Shown here one piece after another: positions 47,425 through 60,171 of a DNA stretch of 64,000 nucleotides. Below the pieces are notes generated by a model. It had not been told where the DNA came from. It saw nothing but the letters and a program-made list of their open reading frames with translations, and made no database searches. A program made the position numbers and the translations under genes. Source of the DNA: Tubiluchus corallicola (taxonomy: Eukaryota; Priapulida; Priapulimorpha; Priapulimorphida; Tubiluchidae); the NCBI GenBank assembly GCA_030141605.1, contig JAQGDQ010000278.1, positions 62,001-126,000 of the forward strand. The letters are read 5' to 3'. The stretch's first letter is position 1. The number at the start of each line of letters is the position of its first letter.

Positions 47425-48359
47425 TACTTTTCACACATTGAAATACTCAAATCCTTGAATGCGCACAGACTTTCAAACGCGGATCGATGTGGAAAGTAAT
47501 ATAAGCAGTTTTTATTAGGGTTAACTCCTTTACTAAACACAGTAACAATGGTGCCATATTGCCAGAACCCAACATAAGTTGTTGCTGTTATGGTAAACTA
47601 CGAGCAGATATGCATGTTTCATGTACAAGCATTGTGGCGATCATAGTCGCCTGTCTTCTGGTCTGTAAGTTCCGGCTATTCCCGAGAAGGGAATGGCGCG
47701 AAACCTTAAAATCGACAAGCATCCGTGAAATTTACAACTTTTAATAGTAGTTAAAATATGTAATACTCGTTTTTATACAATTACAACAGAAGTTGACGTA
47801 GAAGCAAAAATTTGTAACGCACATTTAGACGCAAATGTTAATCATAGATTAGACTTAAGTCATTCATCTAATAGCTGACACACACTGCGTAGTTGACCAC
47901 AGGTCAGAAATTCACGAGTGACTTGTGCAGCGGGTAGACTTTGGTCACTAAATCATGATTGGCACGCACTGCTCCAGATACACGCTGGGCGTATGGTTAG
48001 AAGTAAATACATAAAATGCTGATCATTTTCAATAATGTCGGAAGTAAATAGTTTGTTATTGAACATAATTTATTTTGGCGCATGCAGCAAGCAATTTGTC
48101 GTGTCACAGATACCCGAACGCACGCATAACGTTTGTTCATGACTTACAAGTATTAGGAAGTGTACAGATTAACAGAAGTAATCAAACTGTTATAGAAAGC
48201 TTTCTCTGATTATCGGAACTTTGATACCGGAACAAATTTATTTACACCATAAATTGCATTAGTTTAGCCTAGTATGTTTACTATTGAGGAAAGATTACTC
48301 CTGAAAGTCCTAGAAAGTTTAAGTTATAATTGAGAAGGATGTAAATTCTTCGGAGAATG

Positions 48360-48476
48360 GCCGTCCCTCTCTCTTTCTCTGTCCCTTTCACTCACTCACT
48401 CTTTCATTCACTCCACTCTCCCCTCTTACTGCTTTCTCACGTTCTTTCTATCTGTCTTTTTTCTACTTTTCTGCCG

Positions 48477-48525
<49 letters not shown>
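48360..48525. repeat. CT-rich tract ending in (CT)n
   Basis: Imperfect CT/TTC-rich DNA from 48362, then a pure CT run 48478-48525. It continues on the far side of the LINE at 49895-49915, so the LINE split it. Confidence 0.93.
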
Positions 48526-48529
<4 letters not shown>

Positions 48530-49855
48530 GCACAAAGCTGTTGTGATGTGCTTCACAAATGGTGCCAGAAATGGCGTTTAAAGATAAATACGTTACCTGG
48601 TAAGACAGAAGCATTGCTAGTAGGGGCATGGGATAAAAATAACAAGCCAGACAATTTAAAAATTAGTAACAATGAAATATTGTTTGTTGAAGACAGCAAA
48701 ATATTACGCCTAACTGTTGATCGGAAATTAACATTTGCTAAACACGCGGGCAATGTTCATAAAAAGTATGGTATAGATGGTTTATAAAACTACTATTTTG
48801 CCGATTATACTGTACGGTGCTATTGCATGGTTAAGTAGAAAACTTTCTGTATTTGAAGACATAATCTATAATATAATGAAAGTTGCTGCGGGGTTGGCTT
48901 TTAAACCAGATCGATCTAAATTGGAAATACTTTGTGGACTTCCACCGTTAGACATTGAATTAAATGTAATTGTTGTTAAATCTTGTCTCAAGACGTTATG
49001 TCAGAGCGCTGATGATTTAGTTAAACAAAAGATTCTGCGGTATGGTAGTGCACGTCTGACAGGAAGGCATATTTATAAAAATATTATATATACACATGCG
49101 CAGACTGTGAGACACTTTTTAAAATTTGTCTGGAATGAAAACTTCCGTAATACAGGTCTTGAAGAAGTTCCTGAAAATATGTGAAAGTATACTAAATGTC
49201 AAATTATGGATTATGTTTCTTGTACCTGGTCAAATAAATATAGGCATGTTATGCAATTTCGAGGAGAAATTGTTGAAATACAGAATATAAAATGTAAACC
49301 ATTGAATTTGCCGCTTGGAAATAATGAAAGGAAAATAGAATCCATTGCCATGTCTTTTTTAACTGGCCAGGGGAATTTTAACAGCTTTTTGTATTGACTT
49401 AATATGTGTGATACTAGTTTATGTCCATGTGGAGAAGAAGAGCAAACTTCTCAGCACATTTTATTCAGATGCAATAAAGTAGATAATACAAAAAGAATGC
49501 GTTTCATAGAAATAGCTGATGCCAATTATACACGTAATATTATGCTTTAATCTGATAAAAATTTAATAATAGCTTTCACTAACCTGATCAGAGATAATTT
49601 TATACTAAGTAATTGTTAATTTAGGCCCGCTCGAGTATACAAAAATAAATTATGTAGGTGTGTAAAGTTAATTTGTGTGTATAATACTTGTGAATCGTTT
49701 GAAATTATATCTAATCTAAGTATAATATGTTATTCGTTGTACATAGTGTGAAACTGGAAATATTTAAAAGATTTGTTATATGAAAATGTAAATTGTTGAT
49801 CTGAGCCTGCAAAAAGAGGCACCTTTTGGTATTTATATTCATTTCTTTAATAAAG

Positions 49856-49894
<39 letters not shown>
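48526..49894 (+). pseudogene. 5'-truncated LINE, family Y (RT thumb to 3' end), in a CT repeat
   Basis: Begins LHKWCQKWRLKINTLPGKTE (end of palm/thumb region), then ILPIILYGAIAWLSRKLSVF, then a long C-terminal domain ending in CPCGEEEQTSQHILFRC, a Cys-Cys-His-Cys motif typical of jockey/CR1-like polyproteins. Four frames or stops interrupt it (near 48770, 49182, 49396, 49548), but large parts stay open. The 3' untranslated region ends CTTTAATAAAG followed by ATT tail units to 49894. CT repeats directly flank both ends, so the target was a microsatellite. Younger-looking than family X but dead. Confidence 0.9.
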
Positions 49895-49915
49895 CTCTCT
49901 CCCTCTCTCTCTCTC
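49895..49915. repeat. Right-hand remnant of the split CT repeat
   Basis: CT run with one CCC interruption, directly after the LINE tail. Confidence 0.9.
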
Positions 49916-50880
49916 CTTACATCTGCTTCTCACTCTACCTGACTTCTCCCCTATAGCTGACGTTGACTGTCTATTTCTTGCAACAAACAAATAACCGAAA
50001 TTCTTATTATTCCTAGTCTGACCACCATTCTTCCTAGTTTTACACGCATCCGTCCATTTTCCAACCCCTCATACATAAAGAAGTCCTATTAAACGAAAGT
50101 TGGTTTTATGATGGCTTATATGAACGTATTTGCATTTGTTTAGAGACGTGTGTAAAATGAACCGCTTGCAGCTGACAGACACCCATCAGTCAACTGTAAT
50201 TAATGCAAAAACGAGGAAATGAAGAGTTTAGCGCAGTACAGAGTCTATAGACACCAGGCTAGACAGAATCATGACTGGGCATAAGTTTGCGAAAAAATAC
50301 GCATGAGTTCTTCCCTTTTTACGAGCAATTTCTTCTATCTGCACTGTAATGAATAAGCCAAATGCTGCTAATTATTATTCCAGCTTTAAGACAGGTCACC
50401 TACTGAAAATTAGCCAATTGTTAAAAATGATGCTTGTCACTATGAGTCACTAATGAATGGTCATTAATTATTACGTAGTTGCTGTTTGTTTTTGGAAGTG
50501 ATATTATTTTCCTACCAATACAAAGCAGAACACACAGGAAGACTACACCTCGATGCTGCTTGTTACATGTGATTTTTGAACTCAGCTTCATAGTTTCAGC
50601 CTGAAATCTCTGCATTAGTTCTCATGATTTATCCATTATTATTTCTTACTCAAACGAAAGTGTTTCACTTTACAGAAAAATATATTTTCTCTGGTCACGT
50701 ATTCATATCTCCATTTGCGTAGCTTCTCTTCTGAGTGGTCATTAGCGGCCTTATTTGGGGCGATTGGTGTTTAAAAACTCATAAAACGTAAGACGAAGCG
50801 TTGGCGGAGTAACAGTAGAAACGAAACGAAATTATTGATTTATATTGTTACATAATGATACAATATCAATAATAATCGTA
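49916..50880. other. No recognised gene
   Basis: Mixed composition. 50700-50810 is balanced non-repetitive DNA that might be regulatory. No exon seen. Confidence 0.35.
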
Positions 50881-50886
50881 ATGATA

Positions 50887-50917
<31 letters not shown>

Positions 50918-50975
50918 CGATGATGATGATGATGACGATGACGACGACAACAACAATAACAACAATAATAATAAT
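50881..50975. repeat. (GAT)n with GAC, CAA and ATA blocks
   Basis: Triplet array GAT, then GAC, CAA/TAA and ATA blocks. The poly-Ser and poly-Ile/Val minus-strand frames are byproducts. Confidence 0.95.
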
Positions 50976-51689
50976 GGGGGCAACATGACATACCGTATTT
51001 GACTTTGACTTTTGGCCGTCAATGTTGGTAGGGTTATATATTGTGAACTGACCATTTAGCATTAAGGCCTATATCTTCAAGGCCATGTAGTGGAAAGAAG
51101 AGTCACTAAGACACATTCGATCTTCAAGTTGACCTTGAGGGTCGGCAAGGTTTTATCAAACGTAGTAGTTGTCCTGCAATGCATTCAGGCATCCGTGGCA
51201 AAGTGTACCGAATTTTGGCTGATTTATGGAATTAGTAGGTAGAAAAATAACTATTTGACATATTTGACCTTGACTATGAGTTTCAAGGTCAGTAGAGTTT
51301 TACATTAGTTGATGATTATTTTGCGTTAAAAATGAGGCCCAGGTAATCAAACTTGGCATATTCTTAACACGTTGCTGCGTTGCTATGGCCTTCTATTTGT
51401 AATCATTGCAGACCGAAACCAAAGATGGCTGGCGAAGGAATGGGGCTGCTGCGGCGCTATTGACCTTAAAGGTCAGTAGGTTTCCTACCGTGCGTCTATC
51501 AGAAGTTTCTCGTTTATGAAAAAAGAAGGTGTAATTCACAGAAATAATGAATTAATTTCTTATTAGATTTTCGTAGCTGTGTTCGTCTTACTGATTACAT
51601 TTTTATGCTGTTAATTAAATTTCGCTGATTTTGAACTAATGTTTTTATCTACTAAGTTGCTGTAAGACGTTTCGCGTTTCATAAATATG

Positions 51690-51905
51690 TGAGATATGAC
51701 CTACTTACTGATGATGGCACAAACCCACAATTAATTCACTTTAGTAGCCAAATTTTTGAAAAATGAAGAAATTAGAGCACAGTCTAGATTTGAACCAGGA
51801 CCTCCTTTTGCGTACAAAACAAATAGACACCATAAACCGTTTTGTTGCATGTCATGTTTTCAAGCAGTTAAGACAGTCCAAACTTCATCCCTTATCAATA
51901 ATTAA
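51690..51905 (-). mobile_element. tRNA-derived SINE, copy 1 (diverged)
   Basis: B box GGTTCAAATCT (minus) at 51787-51797. Flanking blocks are shared with copy 2 at 58125-58325: CACAATTAATT on the tail side, and AAGCAGTT...CAAACTTC...CTTAT on the 5' side. The A-box half is badly decayed. Confidence 0.6.
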
Positions 51906-52104
51906 ATATATCCAACTTAATTTTTTCAGCAAACCTAAATAATTATATAAATAGCTATTAGGAATTATTACAAATGATATAAACATTTTAAATGTAACAG
52001 CTAGAACAGTACCCAATGTAAGTTCACTTGCTAGTTTTACCAGTAACTCGGTGTTCGTGAACATTGTGGTTAAATTGGGTTAATTTTAGTCGATAGTCAT
52101 TCTT

Positions 52105-52265
52105 TACTGGTTTATTGTTCGCTGCGCCGTCTAAAATGGCCGCCTGTTATTTTCCCACCCCAGTCGGCGCTGTGCAAACAAGAAATCATGAGATGCATAA
52201 AAATGTGCCCATTTTATAGCTGCTGTCACCATTTTATCGATATCCTTCTTTTATCATGAGTTAGC
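52105..52265. promoter_or_regulatory. Candidate conserved block with YY1-like AAAATGGCCGCC
   Basis: GC-rich start (TCGCTGCGCCGTC), then AAAATGGCCGCCTG, which resembles the YY1 core and also opens a 27-codon frame, then CACCATTTTATCGAT. Non-repetitive and distinct from flanks. Short coding exon or regulatory element cannot be separated. Confidence 0.25.
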
Positions 52266-52744
52266 AAATAAGACGGTAATGGGCATGGAGTTACCAATAG
52301 TCATGATTCTGCAAAATTTATGTCTCTCTTTTCTGTGCCTTGCTAGCGACAAGGTCAAATGATACTTTCACGACGACGCATATTATAGGGCCTTTATCTT
52401 TTTTTCACGAATATTGTATTGAAAGGGAAGCGTCCTTGTGTAGATTTACAATACATAAATGCACAAATAAAATACATAACGACACCACATACTAAAAAGT
52501 ATATACTTTCATAGATGTAACGGTGATAAATGAATTTTTCAACTTCTTTTTAAGAAGTGACCAACTTCAAAGTGTTATTATAATGAGAGTACTCAACGGG
52601 GAGTCAAAACTGCGTAAAAATTGTTATCAGTAATTTGTACAAACAATTCATTTTTAGAGTGAATTCATTTTTAAATTGGGAAAAAGAAATCGTTATCAAA
52701 CCAGAATATAAATGAAAACCTAGATGGAAAACTGATAAAAACTT

Positions 52745-53160
52745 TAGATAAGATAAGATAAACATTTATTTTACGTCGATTTTAAAAAGACACAGGTACA
52801 AGCTGCAAAGAGATTACGTCACGGACAAGTAAATAAAATTATTCAACTATACTTGAAAACTAATTAAATTAAATACTGTACAATTAAGAGTTACATACTG
52901 TATCAATTACTTTATTTGCCTAAATTTCCTTGAAAGTTTTATACTACCATTCATGTGCCAAATTTGCAGTTTTAAAACCTAGAAATCACTCGGACAAAAA
53001 GATGAAAACCCGATTGAAGAGATTGAACAACATATGATATACTCATATACAGCAGTATCCTTAAAAACAAAGAGAATTATAATCTACCTTCTATCTTTAA
53101 AAATATAAGCTAAAGTGTACACTATAGCACGAATGTGTAACTTAATCAGAAGTTTGAAGT
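52745..53160 (-). mobile_element. LINE 3' end with TTATC tail
   Basis: On the minus strand the sequence ends CGACGTAAAATAAATGTTTA then TCTTATCTTATC. Upstream is A/T-rich 3'-UTR-like DNA. No coding remnant recognised, so the upstream boundary is a guess. Confidence 0.45.
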
Positions 53161-53836
53161 AGGCTCTTAGGTAATTATTCTAGAATTCTTGACATGATGG
53201 CGAAGAAGTAAGAAAACGGCTTACACGCTGCTGAGACTAGAGGTGATCTAAATTTAGTCGCCGGCTTTCTTTTTGAAAACCTCTTGAAATTTTTGTGAAA
53301 AAATGTAACCAAGTGTAAGATTATTCCTCAAGTATTTGAACAAAAAGACAACGAGCGTCCTTTGCATGAAAAAATAGCAAGTTTTGGTGATACTAGACCC
53401 GCCTGCTCGGTGTGTGGCCAATAATCCGATCAGATCTCAGCTAAACTGATAAAACCACACGTATGTAAAACACCAAACTTATCACATGCCTAGCAGATAC
53501 AGGCATTACTGTTGGCACTGAAGCAATAATTTAAGCTTACTCACAAAAAGTGGTTTACTTAGTTGTAGAAAAAAATTCATGAAATTGAAATTTGGGTTTA
53601 CGATTTAGAAATGCGTGTCCATCATCACCGTCAACGTCGAAATAATAATCACTATCAACACCGAATGAAAGGGTGAAAAATGGAAAACTCACTTCAGTCA
53701 CTTGGCTTATTACCATTTAATTGAGATGCCATTTTATTAAGTTGAGTTGACTTTGGGTCTGTTTTATTATTTAAATTTTATAAAGTTTTTACTTTTGCAA
53801 AATTCGTGTATGCTTGTGAAAAAGATACTACTGCCA
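53161..53836. other. No recognised gene
   Basis: AT-rich, no motif-bearing open frame. Confidence 0.4.
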
Positions 53837-53997
53837 CTAACGACGATGCCGCAGACGATAACGACGACCACGACAATAATGATGATGATGATGGTGATGA
53901 CGACGAGGATGACGGTGACAACGATGACGACGGTGACGATGATGATGATGACGACTGCAACAACAACAAAGAAGATGCCGATGATGATGAAATGCTG
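53837..53997. repeat. GAT/GAC trinucleotide array
   Basis: Imperfect GAC/GAT array with GAA and AAC interruptions. Minus-strand poly-Ser and plus-strand poly-Asp/Met frames are byproducts. Confidence 0.93.
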
Positions 53998-54047
53998 ATA
54001 AAATATTGATTAAAATCATTAAAACAACAAAACAAATAAATATCGTT

Positions 54048-54073
54048 ACCATCATCATCATCATCATCATCAT
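54048..54073. repeat. (CAT)n, inverted relative to the upstream GAT array
   Basis: Eight to nine CAT/ATC triplets, complementary to the GAT array ending 50 bp upstream. Confidence 0.93.
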
Positions 54074-54079
54074 TTACAT

Positions 54080-56790
54080 CATTATCAACTGCAATACATT
54101 TTTTCATGAAATCTTCTGCACTGTTGTCCAAGTGCATGTGAAGTTTAAACATTTTAGTAAGAAACAGAACTGAACCACAGACAAACACTAATATGTCAAT
54201 AGTTGCGATTATGGCATCTTCTTAATGTTTTTATTACTTGTTACGTTAAATTCCAGCAAATCTGAAATTAACTTGAGCTTGGGGCAGCAGGCCCACAAGG
54301 TAACAAGCTTATTGATATTTCCAAAACTGGTGAGTGGAGGCTTTTCATTACTTACCGTCTAGTACCTGCTAAAAGTGAGCCATTCAAAAGCTCTTTTTAG
54401 CGGCAAATCTTTCTAAATGGGGTCAATTTCCCCAGGAAATCAGCTTTCCTGAAAGGGAAAATACTTACCGTAGCTCAGGTGCTTGAGGTTTTTCGTGCAG
54501 TTAAAAATTTCCTGCGCATGTGGTCCTTTTAATTGTTATTAACAAACATAGTTGTGAGTATATAACACAATGATTAAAATTTACCCTAAAATTTGCACTA
54601 AGAACCAAATTGTGTTTGGTCACTAAGTTTAGCAACACCGATCGGGGAAAATTGTTTCAGTGTGGATAAATTCATCTGCCATACTCCCTTTCCCTACTCT
54701 TCTCGTTGAGGGCGGATGTACACGAGTCCAAATAAGACCGTGGCAGCTTTGCTAGTATACTTTTTCATCTTAGAAGCTGATCTTTTTTAATGAGCTACGT
54801 TCCGATATTGCAAACTCTTGTACTCTAATTATGAGTTATATCATCATGGGTTAAATTAGGTAACCCACAACAAAAGAATTTGCTAAAAGATGTGCAAGTT
54901 TCAAACTCGCTAAGGGTTCCAGTTTATTTAAATGTTTAATCTAAAAGTTAAAGAAAAGAAAAAGTTCAAAAATATTTAATATTTGTTTGACGGTATGGGC
55001 GAAAACATTCCTGGTGCAAGTATTCATTTGTAACCCATTTAATTATCATTTTACAAGCTTAACACTGAAATTAATATTTACTATCTTCAAGCTTCGTTGT
55101 TTTCAAAATTATGCACATTTGCACATATTGAACGGTATACAGTGTACACCGAACTGATGGAAGTGCACACAGGAGTACCATTGTCCACCCCAAGACTAAT
55201 TCTTCTTTTCCAAACGTCGGTCAGTAAAATACCGGTAAGAATTTTTTGTCCGAATAATCCGACTTGTATTGGCCGGATTTGGCGCGATCGTGGGTCAAAA
55301 TTGCATTCTCAAAATATAAGCATATATCACCTTTGAAATTCGAATAAAAAGGTGTTTTCACAAAAGCCCGAAAAGCACTTTTAGCCATTGTCAATTGAGC
55401 GAGGCTACCAAGCACTTGATACAAAATGTGTCTGGGCTCACTTCAGTTAAAACTGTTTACTGACGAGCGCTCTTTGTAAGCTGAAAATGTGGTGGATTTC
55501 AACAAAAATCTGTTTAGTGTGTAGAAGTAGCTGTTTGAATAAAATGAATTTGCTTATATCAGGAAATAAGATTAAACGCCTATAGCTTTTGTGACCTGTC
55601 AAGGTAAATTAGCCAGCCGTTTGCATCTTAAAGATGCAATGTGAGTATTTTTACTCTCACGATTGACTGCAGATGGCGGTACAAATAAGCACAACGATTG
55701 GCACTGTAGAATAGAACGAAAACTAAATAATAGTAAATAATTGTAATTTAATTTTTATTGATATGTTGTGTTGCAATGAATCCAATCATTTATTTACAAT
55801 GGCGTTTGCAAAATTAGTTTTTGAATTGTGAAGAGCGGGTAGCATTTTTGGCAAGTTGCATTTTATTAAAGTGTCTATTCAAAAATTGGTGGGTCATGTC
55901 TGTCATGATAATAATCCAGTTTGTGATGATATGTTACGGATTTAAATCATCGGTGGTTGTACCTGGACCAGGCATTATTTAGTTCCTAGTTTAGTTAGAT
56001 GGCGATACTCCCAGGACCCAGCTGTAACCAAAATGTAAACATTTCATGAGTAGAGAAAATTTTTCGAGTACTTCAAAGTTGTACTACCAACTGGTGTTGA
56101 GGTTTTGTTTTCTACTTTAGAACGTACATAAATTTACTGTAATTTAAACGCCAACAGATACGGCTTTAATGCGTAATTTGGTAAGCCAATTCTAAACGTA
56201 AACGTAATTACTATATTTGCGAATTTAAAGATTTATGATTTAGAATTTAAATGGTTTTATCTCACGTACTCTGTAAAAAATACTATGTACAAAATATAAC
56301 AATGTACAAAAACAGTTCCAAAACGCGGGGCAAAGTAGTCCCCTCCTCATCCCATGAGGTCCTCTGCATGTTGCATTATTTGATGATTAATAAATAAGTG
56401 GTTAGATAAGTAATTATGAGAGACAGTTCTGATGCGAAATATTTATATTTGAATTTACTCAAGCTGTAAATTTACATTGTGAAATAGTAGAATTTAAAAA
56501 GCATAATGCGAAAGGGTTATGCATGCCTGTAAATTCTGAATTTATATATGTACATAACACACAGACCAGATAACTGAATACTTATATGTCTTTGGAACAT
56601 ACTTTAATGGAACATTGCCAAATTCCTTAGTGCATCAGATATTTCTAAGCCTTGAACAAAACATAATTAGAAAGCATCATTTGAGTCACAGTTGAGGTAC
56701 AAAACCTTTTCAGGCTCTCTAATTTAGTACTACCTTGTGTGTTTATGTGATTTTATTTTAGCAAAAGAAAGTGGATATTGCGATAATAAT
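54080..56790. other. No recognised gene
   Basis: AT-rich. Short open frames at 55097-55424 on both strands without motifs; no splice-bounded exon seen. Confidence 0.4.
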
Positions 56791-56794
56791 CTGA

Positions 56795-56995
56795 CAATTT
56801 AAGCTTAACGATTAATTGCGCCTGTTTTAATGTACCAGTGATCACACCTGGGCACCTTGCTAGTCTTCGAATCTCAGCCACTGTTCATTAATTAAACAGG
56901 CAGTAATAAAGCAGTATTTCGTGAAGGAAAATACCGAGAGTGACACGCTAATGGATTTTATATTTATGCTCAAGCAGTTACCATAAAAGTTATAC
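56795..56995. promoter_or_regulatory. Candidate regulatory block with T-box half site
   Basis: Contains TCACACCT (56842-56849, the reverse of the T-box half site AGGTGTGA) overlapping CACCTG (E-box), flanked by CGATTAATTGCG and TTCATTAATTAAACAGG homeodomain cores. Non-repetitive. Function is inference. Confidence 0.25.
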
Positions 56996-57824
56996 CCAAA
57001 GCTGCAGGCTTGTAGGACTAAATGGGTTTCCTTGCAAACTTGTATGAAAAATACACCTTAATGCAATCACTCTGTAGTTCTCTGTGAAAGCTTTGTTGCG
57101 GCTGTTTTTTCGTGTGCGCATGCGCCAGGTGTGGCTGGAGCAACTTTCTAATAGCCCAGTTTGTATTTTGTAAATTTTGATGTTTTAAACTGCTTAAAAG
57201 TGAATTTAAATTTTAATCTTTTGGTCTATAAGTAAGTTGGATTTAATTTTTATTACTGTGGCTGTTTTACGTGGTTTCCTCTATTTCAAAATGCACTCTG
57301 ATGTAGTGTGAACCATTTTTTCCTAACTGATTCACAAATCATTTTATAATAGGATAAGTTTTTTCCATATTTTGATTTTAATTTTTCAATTTTTTGTGAA
57401 AAGTTTGCATTATCTAACTATTTTAAATCGTCATTTTAGTATTACTTTTATGTATTTTTTCTGTACAGTGTTCAAGTACATATTTATGTGGATTTTACGC
57501 TATACAAAAAATAAATACTTAAACATGGGTTCCCTGGACCAGTGGCCACCCAGGCAGATCATCACCTGTCATCTGCGTTTGTAAAATCGATGTTTGCAGG
57601 TCACTGGCCTAATTAACATCGAGTATTCTAGTACTTTCCCTTAATTTAACGCAGCTTTTCTACAGTTTATCTATTTTAGTCTTTTTGTGGTTGCCATCGC
57701 AGTATTGTCCTTTCTGTGTTGAAAGTGTTAATAGGACTGGCTTATCTCGCCCTTTATAAACTCTACTTCCGTTCAGCTCCACATTAAAGCCGTGAACAGG
57801 TGAATTTCACAACAGCGTGGCGGC

Positions 57825-57917
57825 CATGTCCCGCCGTGAAAATAATTCGACTAGAAAAAAGGCTGCCTCTGTGTTTAAAGTCTGTTTGCAGACTTTGTTC
57901 GTAAACTCTGTTTATTA
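57825..57917 (+). CDS. Short basic open frame in a GC-rich patch (doubtful)
   Basis: ATG in a strong context (GGCGGCCATGTCC) opens 30 codons starting MSRRENNSTRKKAA. The 60 bp upstream are GC-rich with an ETS-like ACTTCCG. It ends in a stop, with no donor of quality seen. It may be the 5' part of an exon, an upstream frame, or chance. Confidence 0.15.
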
Positions 57918-58124
57918 GAAGATTATGGAGAGTATAAAGCTAATCACCGATTCTTCCAAACACCGTGCAGAGAAATGTGAAAACTCCAACAATCCACGTT
58001 CTGGAAGAGACTTTTTAACATTTTTCTATGGCTCATTGTAGTTCATTTAAGTTCGTAATTATCGAATTGCATATTATGTCGATACGATTTTCAGTATATG
58101 AATGAAACGGTAAGACTAAATCTG

Positions 58125-58325
58125 ATCCTGATGTTGCAAGCTCACAATTAATTAAATTTTGATATCAAACTTGAAAGACAGGAAATGTGAAAAAGTTGGG
58201 ATAAATGCCTGGATTTGAACCATGAACGAGGGATCCCACCGCTTATAAGGCAAACGCCTTAGATCACTAAGCCATCTCATTCCCCAGTCATAAAAGCAGT
58301 TCAAACTTCTTCTCTTATAGCGGAC
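58125..58325 (-). mobile_element. tRNA-derived SINE, copy 2 with well-kept pol III boxes
   Basis: On the minus strand 58285-58204 reads like a tRNA: GGGGAATGAGATGGCTTAGT with an A-box-like D arm, an anticodon-like arm with loop CTTATAA, and a perfect B box GGTTCAAATCC (58211-58221). The variable region is long and the acceptor stem imperfect, so it is a SINE head or tRNA pseudogene rather than a working tRNA. The flanks match copy 1 at 51690-51905. Confidence 0.65.
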
Positions 58326-59599
58326 CAACCGATTTCAGCATTTTGAATGTTAGATCATTCACACAAGAGTGATTCTAATTAACTAAATTAATTTTTATAT
58401 TTTGATTAATTTTGACCCTGAAATTTTCGCGGATAATTTTGGTTTGTGCGCCATCATTAATAGCAATTTTACATTATAATAATCAAATCTAGTCCTGTAT
58501 TTCAAAGAGTTTATGTTTATTTGAAACATTATTTCAAAATAAAATTAATAGTAGCTTTTTCTTTCTTTAACTTTTACTTGCAAAAAACTCTATTGCGTTT
58601 ATATGTAGTTAAATTTTCCAAATGTTTTGCTGTGTGCTGTTATTACGCATTGCACTATTTAATATAAAATTTGCCATAAAAATGAGTAGCGCATAGTTGA
58701 CGAAGCGCGTAGCGTTTTATTATATTTCCGGTTCCGCCCACCTCATTTTCCGGCAGGAAATACTCATCAATGAAAAGGTCTTTTACAGAAACCCTGGTGG
58801 CATTATAAGCTGCTCTGCTGCTATTTTCGTACCTAGATTACATTTTTCCTGAGTGGAACGGCGCAGCTAGAAAGCAATAAATTGTATACACGCCTAATAG
58901 TCTTTTCCTGCAAAGATTATCAATGGGTCGGCTTTGCCTCGAGTTAAATTGCTAAGCTATTTCCAGATTTGCCGATGGGCCTTTACACTTGAATGAGGAA
59001 GCCAAAGACTGGCTTCTTTCGCCATGCACACGTGTTAACTCTTCTGCAAGGCAACACTGTAAATGTTTTTTCTGCAGTTCTTTCATTCTTGCCGTGTTCT
59101 GCCCGAGTGTGTTAGAGTCATAATGTTTGACAGCTGGGGCAAACCACAAATCAAACACCTAGACGTTCATAGACACCATTTTGTTTTTGAGTCATGTACT
59201 ACACACTCGTCTAGTTTAATGATTTCTAAGCTTTTTCTAAATTAATTACTGGAAGCTGCTGTCATTTGCGATTTTGACGTATATTTCGATGTATTTCGCC
59301 GAACGACGAAAATTATTATTAATTTAAAAACGAGTTTTCTTAAGGTTTTGGCTCATGCAAGTATGGCTGACCCTTGCAGTTTCGAATGGCGATTTTCTTT
59401 TCAACGCAACTTTGGATAACTTTCTTTAGACAACTCTTAAAAGCCTGCAGTATTCTTGTTATAAAAGAATTTTTTGTGCGTTATACTATTTATTGTCGCT
59501 TACTTTAGGGGCCGTAGACAACTTTCAAAAGATAATGATATTGATAATCATAATGCTAATAGTAACATGATAAAGATAACATGAATTCACAGCGCTGCA

Positions 59600-59700
59600 T
59601 AATTGCTTGTATGAGATTCGAACCCGAGACTGAGATTAATGAGTTTATACGTTTGGAATCATAATCATTCTAATAAGCGAGCTTGAAAGATGATGTTTCT
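59600..59700 (-). mobile_element. tRNA-like SINE head
   Basis: Perfect B box GGTTCGAATCTC on the minus strand at 59613-59624, with an A-box-like AGCTCGCTTATTAGA about 50 bp upstream. No tail homology to the other copies was seen. Confidence 0.4.
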
Positions 59701-60021
59701 TTACCTCGACTGTAAATTCTTCACGGCTTCGTCAAAATAGAACTAGACCGCCAAGATGTGCATCGTGAAAAAGTCAGGAGTGTTCCAATAAACTACTTGC
59801 ACGATATTCTATTTCATGATTTTACACCAGTTTATATTATAGGGCTATAACCAAGTTATATAACACTAGAAGGCGAGGAGGGCTAAATAGTTTACGATGC
59901 TCATTAGCAGCTAGAATTTAACAACTGCAGTAAAATTAAATGCCATGAAACTTGCATTGCCTACACACGTCAATAAGTTAAGAAACTCAAGGCGTTAGTC
60001 TAGAAGATAGAGTTAGAAACA

Positions 60022-60093
60022 TTAAAGCCTGTGTGGGCAGAAATAAAAATTGTTTGAACAATCGACAGTTTTGCGTCGAGTGAGTTGAGCCAT
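60022..60093 (-). CDS. Short open frame downstream of a CRE/TATA arrangement
   Basis: Minus-strand ATG in good context (AAAATGGCT) opens 23 codons, MAQLTRRKTVDC..., before TAA. It lies about 125 bp downstream of the start site predicted from the TATA-like box at 60246-60253. No splice donor of quality and no known family. It could be a micro-ORF, the start of a lost gene, or chance. Confidence 0.15.
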   Translation of the reverse strand: MAQLTRRKTVDCSNNFYFCPHRL

Positions 60094-60171
60094 TTTATTC
60101 TTCTAGCAAACTTGCACCCGTACAGTGAGCTGAACAGGTTATGAATATGCGTTACCTGGCCAACCAGCCTA

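Noticed and set aside
53747-54188. Poly-Ser, poly-Asp and poly-His frames
   Set aside because: Shadows of GAT/GAC and CAT arrays.
58204-58285. Functional tRNA gene on the minus strand
   Set aside because: The acceptor stem does not pair well, the variable region is over-long, and the flanks are shared with another locus, which fits a SINE better.
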